Shown here one piece after another: positions 56,270 through 64,000 of a stretch of 64,000 nt of DNA. Position 1 is the stretch's first letter; the number at the start of each line of letters is the position of its first letter. Made by a program: the position numbers and the translations under genes. The notes beneath the pieces were generated by a model. The model was given only the letters and a program-made list of their open reading frames with translations. It was not told where the DNA came from and did not search any database. The stretch covers positions 784,501-848,500 of the forward strand of contig JABMCL010002018.1 of assembly GCA_018857735.1 (NCBI GenBank). Reading direction: 5' to 3'. The stretch is from Alviniconcha marisindica (lineage: Eukaryota; Mollusca; Gastropoda; Provannidae).

Positions 56270-56975
56270 AATGTGCTGTGTGTCAGTACCACGCACTGTG
56301 AACTGTGCTGTGCATCAGTGCCACACTGTGAACTGTGCTGTGTGTCAGTACCACACTGTGAACTGTTCTGTGCATCAGTACCACACACTGTGAACTGTGC
56401 TGTGCGTCAGTACCACACTGTGAACTGTGCTGTGCGTCAGTACCACACTGTGAACTGTGCTGTGCATCAGTACCACACTGTGAACTGTGCTGTGCGTCAG
56501 TACCACACTGTGAACTGTTCTGTGTATCAGTACCATGCACTGTGAACTGTGCTGTGCATCAGTACCACGCACTGTGAACTGTGCTGTGTGTCAGTACCAC
56601 ACTGTGAACTGTTCTGTGCATCAGTACCGCACACTGTGAACTGTGCTGTGTACGTCAGTACCACATCGTGAACTGTTCTGTGCGTCAGTACCACACACTG
56701 TGAACTGTGCTGTGCGTCAGTACCACACACTGTGCAGTGCATCAGTACCACGCACTGTGAACTGTGCTGTGCGTCAGTACCACGCACTGTGAACTGTTCT
56801 GTGCGTCAGTACCATGCACTGTGAACTGTGCTGTGTGTCAGTACCATGCACTGTGAACTGTGCTGTGTGTCAGTACCACGCACTGTGAACTGTGCTGTGC
56901 ATCAGTACCATGCACTGTGAACTGTGCTGTGCGTCAGTACCACACACTGTGAACTGTGCTGTGTGTCAGTGCCAC
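56270..56975. repeat. Minisatellite, about 31-bp unit
   Basis: More than 20 units of cagtaccacactgtgaact plus gtgctgtgcgt. An 'ac' insertion (ccacacactg or ccacgcactg) makes a second unit length, and the two versions are interleaved. Confidence 0.95.
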
Positions 56976-57483
56976 AAATTGTGCACCTGTTCAATGTAAA
57001 CCACCATCCTGCCAGCCTGTAACTTAAGCACAGTACAGTTTATGCACAATCTGGTGTGGTTTAAACACAGTACTATGTATTTTATACACCATACCGTTTG
57101 ATTTGTACGGTCACAGTATGGTGTCTCATTAAAAAACCAGAGCTGTTGACCTTTGTGCCAAACACAAACAAGTTTCCCAAATCAGTTTTGATCAAACTCA
57201 AGTATAGTTTTTTGTTCTTAGATTGACTTATGTTTGTATTTGTTGAATTTATTATTTTGGTGTGGAACAGTTTTCAATAATGCTGTAATTATCCATGCAG
57301 GGCATTTTTCGCTGATGTCAAAAGCCCGTGTGTTGCGGATCTGGAATACGGGTGCGGTCAAGTGAATGTAAATATAATTCTTGATTTGTTACTGTCCTTC
57401 ATTTGACTGCGTGCCAGCTACTGTACATGACAAATTTGGCAACCAAATCTGTTTTTAACCTTCTTCTTTCTTTAAACAGAACG

Positions 57484-57770
57484 AGTGGCATTATTTTTTT
57501 TAAACAGAAACTTGTGGTATTTTGGGGGTGTTTGTAGATTAGCAGGACCTATTTACTTGGTGTGAAGTAAGGGACAGGCAGGTTTTAGATTTAAAGAAAG
57601 AAAAGAAAAAAAACGAGAAAAAAAATGGGCATTAGAGTGGCATTATTTTCTTTAAACAGAAACTTGTGGTATTTTTGGGGGTGTTTGTAGATTAGCAGGA
57701 CCTATTTACTTGGTGTGAAGTAAGGGACATGCAGGTTTTAGATTTAAAGAAGCGAAAAAAAAGATGAAAA
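57484..57770. repeat. Tandem duplication, about 150-bp unit
   Basis: Two copies start with gtggcattattttctttaa-like sequence at about 57485 and 57637 and continue through gtgtttgtagattagcagga to gcaggttttagatttaaag. Confidence 0.92.
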
Positions 57771-57921
57771 AAACCCGAAGGAAAGGAATGCAGACTTGTT
57801 CTGTTTTAGATCTGCTGTGTAATGTCAAATTGTGTGATTGCAAATGTTGAGTTTGTGTGTGCTTTTTTAAATTTTGTTTTGTTGTCTGATTCTGGACCAC
57901 TGCTTATGAGCTTATTATATC

Positions 57922-57929
<8 letters not shown>

Positions 57930-57982
<53 letters not shown>
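57930..57982. repeat. (TA)n microsatellite
   Basis: A TA run of about 50 bases preceded by a short GT run. Confidence 0.96.
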
Positions 57983-57985
<3 letters not shown>

Positions 57986-58204
57986 CTTCACTTGTTTTAC
58001 CTCACTTACTTGTTGCCATGGTTCTCACCAAGGTTTTTTGTACTGTCTGCATAGCACAAAGTTATTGTGTCGTTCTGTGTTCATATTTATTATTATGCTG
58101 TTTAGAGTTGAATTAAACTGAATAATGCAGTACACCAACTGATGAACGATCACTCTGAAAAACATGTGAAATGAAGAGCTTATCAAAAATTGGTCTTAAC
58201 TGGG

Positions 58205-58735
58205 GTGGTGTAACATGAGTGTAACTTTTCATGAGGGTGGTCTTATGAGGTTGGCTTTTCATGGGAGTGGGGTTGTGAGTGTAACTTTTCGTGACGGTGG
58301 TCTTATAATGTTGGCTTTTCATGGGGGTGGTAACATGAGTAACTTTTCATGAGAATGGTCTTGTAATAATGTTGGCTTTTCATGGGGGTGGTATCATGAG
58401 TTTAACTTTTCATGGGGGTGTTTGTAAGGTTAGCTCTTCATGGGGGTGGGGTTGTGAGTGTAACTTTTTATGGGGGTGCTCTTGTTGGCTTTTCATGGGG
58501 GTGGTATCGTGAGTGTAACCTTTCATGGGTGTGGTTTCATGGGTGTGTTATAAGGTTGGCTTTTCATGGGGGTGGTATCATGAGTGTAACTTTTCATGGG
58601 GTGTTCTTATAAGATTGGCATTTCATGGGGGGGTGGGGGGGGGGGCTTATTGTGCTGGTTTCATAGGGATGTCCTGGGGTGGCCTCATGAGGGTTGTCTG
58701 TCATGGGGGGGGGGGGGGGGGGGGGGGGGGTCATC
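58205..58735. repeat. G-rich minisatellite, about 30-40-bp unit
   Basis: Units of gagtgtaacttttcatggg plus ggtggtatcat and ttggcttttcatgggg alternate irregularly, ending in G runs (58628-58645, 58706-58730). Confidence 0.9.
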
Positions 58736-59292
58736 AGAGCTCCACTGTGTTTGCTGCTTGAGACAGCCTGGGCCGTGTTGCAACGTGTGAGGGCAGCCAC
58801 CAAGCTGTTTTCTCTTTTGAGCTTTCATCGGTGTTTTGTGATCTGGCCAGTGCTGAACAAATGCTGTTGGGCCAGGTACATGTGGCCGAGCTTCTGCTTG
58901 TATTTATACTGAGCCACAAAAATTCAGCGGTTAGTGCGCTGCGCTGGTAACCAGTGAAAACTGCGAAGTGGAGAGTGTAAAGAGACATTTTCGGGTCTTT
59001 TGAGTCCATTCTTGCCAGTGCCTATCTCGCCTTGGTGTGCACAGAAAGCACAACAGTTTGTTGCGCAGGTGAAACATCCCATGTCTACCTTTTTTGCAAG
59101 AGAAGGCCAGTAGGTGGGAAACGCATGGGTATTGCCTAACAGTAGCCAGAATAATCAGATGACTGTGGTTCCAGAGACAAAAAATTACAACAATGTGTGT
59201 GTTGGGTGGGGGTCGCTGATGATGACTGTGGCAATGGAAAAAAAGAAAGAACTTTTCTAAGAATATATTTTAACAACAAGAAGTGTGTGTGT

Positions 59293-59400
59293 GTGTTGGG
59301 GGGGGGGGGGGGGGGGGGACTGAATTTTCACAGGTTTTGTGCTGTCCTGTTAATATCAGTGTTCTTCTGATCCTTTTTGTGTCTTTGGATCGTGGGATCA
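59293..59400 (+). mobile_element. poly-G tract followed by a fragment of the 230-470 family
   Basis: About 26 G precede ctgaattttcacaggttttg, cagtgttcttctgatccttt and gtgtctttggatcg, which correspond to the right-hand part of the interspersed family at 340-410. Confidence 0.55.
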
Positions 59401-60579
59401 GCATGTGTTAATAATGCTATTGCTGATTTAACTCCAGAATTATTATTAATTCAGCAGTAACGCATACATTGAAATACTGAGAATAACCCGTCATGCTTGA
59501 GTAATGTTAATGGTGATTGATCATTTATTGAATAGTATAATACTGATGCAACATGAAACAACACATCTGTTATTGCTAGTAAAAAACAAAAAAACAAAAA
59601 AACAAAAAACAGAAGAAAAATGGGGTTTGGGGCAGAGATGGAAAACTTTTGGAGAACAGAATCTCTGATGGAAAAAAAGGACAGTCATGGCAGCTTCAGA
59701 AGAGTGGACATACAATGTGCAATAGTCTTGTACTTGATAAGTCATAGCAGCTAGAAGAGTATGGAAATATAATGTACAATAGTCTTGTACTTTATAAAAC
59801 TGTGTTTATGTGTGTTTGCTTGCTGTCGGTTCTCGACCAGATATATACACAGTGTGTTTGTACGATTGCTGCTGACAGTTTTGAACTATGCACACTTTGA
59901 TGTGTGTGTTTGTAAGACTGATTACTGTGTGCAATAGAAATGACTTCCTTGCTCTTGCAAGAAATTTAGATAAAAATGTTTCTCTTTTCTTCCCCTCCAT
60001 TTTTTAAATATTTGCCTTACTGTTAATGTTAATTTATATTCACATTGATTGATCTGTATCTGCTTATGTTTTTATAAGCAGTGGACTGTCCAAAAAAAGT
60101 CCCATGAGATCAATGCCTGTGCTTGGCAGAGAGATTTGGTGCTGGTGCTGGAAAGAATTTTAGAAAGAGGACAATCTTAACCAAAAAAACAGAACAAAAA
60201 AACAGAGAGAGAGATTAGAAGCGGAAGGGTGCAGTTGTGACAACTGTGTGAGCACAACTGAAGGACACTGAATGTTGCCTATTCGTCAGTACTGTGATTA
60301 CAGCTGATTGCCTTCCACTTTATCATTGGTAGTTTCGGCAGCAAAGAGTTAAACACAGGTTGCTTGTGTAGTATGTTTTGTTTCATGTTTGCGTAGGGAC
60401 TGGTTTTGCGGATTGGCTTGAGGAAGGGTTTATATAATTGTGAGAGTTTTGAAATGTGACTGTGCTTGTCTTGAGGTGACCCTGTGCAGTTGACTGGACG
60501 TTACAATCCAGTTACTGAGGAACTGTCATGAGGGTACTGCGTGTCTAATTTTTATAGCCTTGAGGGCAAGAAGAAAAAA

Positions 60580-60890
60580 ATCTGAAACAAGAATGACTGC
60601 TAGCATTCTAAAACAAGATCCGAACACATAAAAGGTTCAGAAGAACCCTATTATTTTATTAGGACAAAAACACAACCTGCAAATTTTCGGGACATGAAAA
60701 ACAAACATAGCTCAACCCCAAAACAGGTAAGTGATTTAGCTTTTTTATTTCATTTTTCATTGTTTAACTGTTGTTTAAGTGTCATTTTGTAGCTTGACAA
60801 AGGGGATTACACAGAAAATTTGCAGATGGAGTTTTTGTCCTAATAAATAGTGTTTTTTTTAACCTTTTGTGTTTGGATCTTGAGGACAAG
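60580..60890. mobile_element. Inverted-repeat element of the 230-470 family
   Basis: The left arm (about 60590-60691: gaatgactgctagcattcta, aaacaagatccgaacacata, aaaggttcagaagaacc) is matched in inverse by the right arm (about 60812-60882: gaaaatttgcag, gtttttgtcctaataaatag, aaccttttgtgtttggatct). The centre (60730-60800) matches 265-345 at the window start. This is the most complete copy seen. Confidence 0.75.
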
Positions 60891-60894
60891 GCTA

Positions 60895-61175
60895 GGCTAG
60901 GCTGCTAACATCAACTTGCCTATGCAGGCTGCCTTGCTAACATCAACTTGCCTATGCAGGCTGCCTTGCTAACATCAACTTGCCTATGCAGGCTGCCTTG
61001 CTAACATCAACTTGACTATGGTAGGCTGCCTTGCTAACATCAACTTGCCTATGCAGGCTGCCTTGTAGGCATGCCTTGCTAACATCAACTTGCCTATGCA
61101 GGCTGCCTTGCTAACATCAACTTGACTATGGTAGGCTGCCTTGCTAACATCAACTTGCCTATGGTAGGCTACCTT
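60895..61175. repeat. Minisatellite, about 32-bp unit
   Basis: About 8-9 units of gctgccttgctaacatcaac plus ttgcctatgcag, with ttgactatggtag variants. Confidence 0.94.
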
Positions 61176-61664
61176 CCAGTCGCCAGTGTGTGTTTGTGGC
61201 TGCAAAATAGTTCAAGCTGAACATGCATTTTAGGAATGCATTTAGTCCCATGTTCATACAGACAAGGCTGCCTTCCTGCTGCTAATCATTATACTCCTGG
61301 TGACATGGTTTATGCCATCAGGAGTGCATTTTGTCTCACATTAACATGAATGCATTTAGTCCCACATACTCAGCGCTCTAGCTGTCAGTCCTGCTGGTCA
61401 CTTTACAAAGTAGTTGTGACTGGACATGCAGCAGCAGCTGCCTCACCTGGTGGTGGTGGCCACGCTCTAGTCGACCGAGTCAGCAGGTTCTGTGCATCTT
61501 TGATTCCTAATTGTCTCCCAACACATGCTCCTGGTGCTTGTACCGTCACCATTATAACTGTAAGGCATTGGTGTATAAAATGCAGTTACTCCTTTACTAA
61601 GCTGGGCAGTTGTACTATCCTGGCCTGGCCTTGTACCTTGTACCACTCTCTCGTCATTTTACTG

Positions 61665-61895
61665 TGCTGTCAAATATGGTGTGATCATATTTGCATGTCT
61701 AGAGGTTACTCTGCTGTAAAATATGGTGCGATCATATTTGCATGTCAAGAGAGTTACTCTACTGTAAAATATGGTGCAATCATATTTGCATGTCTAGAGG
61801 GTTACTCTACTGTAAAATATGGTGTGATCATATTTGCATGTCTAGAGGGTTACTGTAAAATATGGTGTGATCATATTTGCATGTCTAGAGGATGT
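61665..61895. repeat. Minisatellite, about 47-bp unit containing an octamer motif
   Basis: Five units of gtaaaatatggtgtgatcat, atttgcatgtctagag and ggttactcta. Each carries ATTTGCAT, as does the array at 14585-14875. Confidence 0.93.
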
Positions 61896-61899
61896 TTTA

Positions 61900-63620
61900 T
61901 GCAGTAATATGTATATTATATATACAAGTATACAGCACTTTTGTCTGACAAATGGTAAATGTGATTTTTTGTTTAGGCTAATGTTTAGACTTACAGTTAT
62001 ACCAGCCGTTTTTGATGATCAAATGCAAGTTTTATATAGAGATCAGAGGAAGCCCATTGACTCTGTGAGTCTTGGCCAAAATCTTAACATTGCGATTTTC
62101 TTGGATGCTCTAAATGCCATCAGCATCATCTTGCATGATTGTAGAACATATTGGGCTTTGCCCAGTTGCGCTGCTCTTAGGGAATGAAGGTAAGAGCAGT
62201 AAGTGTTACACAGTTAGGCTGTATGTCATTAATTGTTTTATGTGTAATTCGTTTTGTGTGTTATGTTTACCATGTTCTCTAGTGAGACCTTTGTGCATTC
62301 CACTTTGAATGCTTTTCCCAGGTTCAGTGACCTTGACCCAGTTTTTAAGGTGGCAGATGATCTGAAAATGTAGTAATGTTTTTCTGTTTTCAGTGCAGTT
62401 CCCCCAAAGTCTCTATAGATGATTTTGTATAATTGTCCCATTTTCTCCATAACATGTAAAAGTAATGAAAATATAGTATCACACAAATGGATGTTTTCCG
62501 CCAGTTTCTGACAGTGCGTGTGTTGTTTTGTACATTATGTTCATATCATTTAGTGAAAACTGGTTCCTTACAGAACAAACTTGGAATATTAAAACATAAC
62601 CACCCATTCTTCAATTAAGCCTGAACTGTTAATTTAAACACCCGAGAGTGTTAAAGCGCACAAAAAGAAAACATTATATACTGCAAGTTGGTCATTTCAC
62701 TCACACAAGAATGTTAAGGAGTGCACACAAACATTTTCTTTCATGCAAGCCAGAAATAATGAAAATAGCACAACAGTTTATTGTATTTAAAGAACTAAAC
62801 AATTTACAGCTAATACATATAATCAGACAATAAAAACTTCTTTTTGTGATTTGTTTTTACAACTTAGTTGTATTGGTTCTCCAAGCATAATTGAAGATGT
62901 TCAGAATTTACACCAGGCAAACCAAAAAAATCACAGTAATTAACACTGAAACATCTCACAAATATGTCAGCAAGTCAGGTGTAAGTGGAACAGACAGGTG
63001 TATGATTTTAAACAAAAAAAGCAGCAACATAAGATACAAGTCCAGTACGATAAGTGACAAAACCTGCAGGGGACAAACATTTTAAAAAGTATTACATCAA
63101 AAAGTGCACAATAACAGCCATATTTCTCAGGCTCTAAGATGTTAAACCAAAGTTCATTTAAGCCACTGTCATGTGCATCAATTCTAAAAACAACGGGAAG
63201 AAACCTGAATACAACCTCAGGCCGATACCATGGTCATGGTCAAGCCATTGTAACAGGAGAACAAAACCAAAGACAAATGTTGGCCATAAACAAAGACAGT
63301 GCGCAAATCTGCAGGCTTCATTATTTTGCTCTATCAATATTTATACAAGTGAAATATTTTTTGGCTTCAGATTTGAGCTCCAAAGGGCACAGCCATGTTG
63401 GTTTGCTTTTTACCGCTGGAGCTGGCTCATTACAAATTTTTTAAATTTGCCACACGTTCCAGCCTTGCTTACAGAAACGGCTAACTCAGAAAACGGGAGT
63501 CTATATCCTACAGTATAATAATGCAATGTCACAAGCAGCCAGAGTTTTGCATAACACTTCTGTGGCTGCCTGTCTTATCAGCCTCCTGTACTAGCTCATA
63601 ATGAACACACCACACCAATG
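61900..63620. other. Unassigned AT-rich sequence
   Basis: No coding exon, RNA gene or recognisable transposon was found. Short frames of 60-100 codons are not protein-like. The stretch could belong to an intron or 3' UTR of a gene outside the window. Confidence 0.4.
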
Positions 63621-63630
63621 CTAGCTTTAA

Positions 63631-63827
63631 CCCCTTCACTGCCCCAACCTGTAAAATTTCTGGGCTGAAAGTGCCCACACATGCCTACAAACAGAATGTC
63701 TTTCCAATCCTGTAACATATAGTTCTGCTTTCACTACTATGCATTTTGATGCAAAATCTTTTCACACACTAATGTGAAGGAGGCAAACAATGTTTTAATG
63801 ATGTGTTGGTTCAGGGCAGTGAAACAC
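63631..63827. mobile_element. Second TTAA-flanked MITE (piggyBac-like, 197 bp)
   Basis: TTAA at 63627-63630 precedes ccccttcactgccccaacc. The other end, ggttcagggcagtgaaacac, is followed by TTAA at 63828-63831. The ends share TTCACTGCCC in inverse orientation. They differ from the 50-kb element, so it is another family. It has no coding capacity. Confidence 0.65.
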
Positions 63828-64000
63828 TTAAGTTTAAAGATACACTGTTCTTTTTTTTAAATCTGTTTTCTTCTAGACATTAATAGTTTTTTCTAATCAA
63901 AGAGTGACAAGTTTTGGATGATCCCATTCTAAAGCCATCAGAATATTTGGTTATCACCATGGGCATGCACTGTGCCAATACAAATCCAGCCTACTGAGTA

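Larger units (their letters stand above)
54724..58130. other. NECAB 3' flank / possible 3' UTR, no further gene recognised
   Basis: No coding exon was recognised. Possible polyadenylation hexamers ATTAAA lie at about 57126 and 58112, neither convincing. The stretch holds a large minisatellite, a tandem duplication and a TA microsatellite, each listed separately. Confidence 0.5.

Noticed and set aside
58925..58965. tRNA-like phrase gcggttagtgcgctgcgctgg
   Set aside because: It resembles a box A region only; no box B follows at the right distance.

Overview
The window is eukaryotic and most likely molluscan. It is an intron-rich animal sequence with GT-AG introns, dense CA/GA/TA microsatellites, many minisatellites, and degraded LINEs, SINEs and TIR elements. 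The mollusc assignment (perhaps gastropod) is an inference from overall texture and repeat style; no single diagnostic sequence proves it.

Two complete protein-coding genes could be assembled exon by exon, with every splice phase agreeing. On the minus strand, 11 coding exons from 38101 down to 1504 encode a 493-aa MORN1 orthologue: seven MORN repeats plus a partial one, a mid-domain, an acidic/Pro-rich linker and a conserved C-terminal [15 protein letters not shown] segment. On the plus strand, 12 coding exons from 38170 to 54723 encode a 333-aa NECAB orthologue: an EF-hand pair, a NECAB-specific region, a short coiled coil and a C-terminal ABM-like domain ending in ASWW. The genes are head to head and their start codons are only 68 bp apart. 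The gap holds a perfect GTCTCGCGAGAC palindrome, and both start codons sit in YY1-like ATGGC motifs, so this is a compact TATA-less bidirectional promoter.

Layout: 1-1503 is MORN1 3' flank with a cluster of AGGTCA half-sites and an interspersed element. 1504-38101 is MORN1; its introns hold CR1/L2-like LINE ends, a second LINE type with an FADD reverse-transcriptase motif, a tRNA-derived SINE, many minisatellites, an 82-nt C-rich tract and a homopolymer-rich degraded block (30.1-33.0 kb). 38170-54723 is NECAB; its introns hold a broken RNase H retroelement, SINE tails, a palindrome-packed TIR element (44.6-44.9 kb), a piggyBac-like TTAA-flanked MITE (50.0-50.7 kb) and large minisatellites. 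54724-64000 is downstream sequence with further minisatellites, an inverted-repeat element and a second TTAA-flanked MITE; no further gene was recognised there.

The most unusual signal is that several minisatellites abut or span splice junctions. The array before NECAB exon 6 repeats that exon's own acceptor and first bases about 15 times. The array after MORN1 exon 9 repeats that exon's donor about 17 times. The array before NECAB exon 9 ends in a degenerate unit that supplies its acceptor. In addition, (UG)n tracts lie just downstream of several donors, always in UG sense relative to the transcript. Nothing in the window suggests a metabolic operon or a microbial system.
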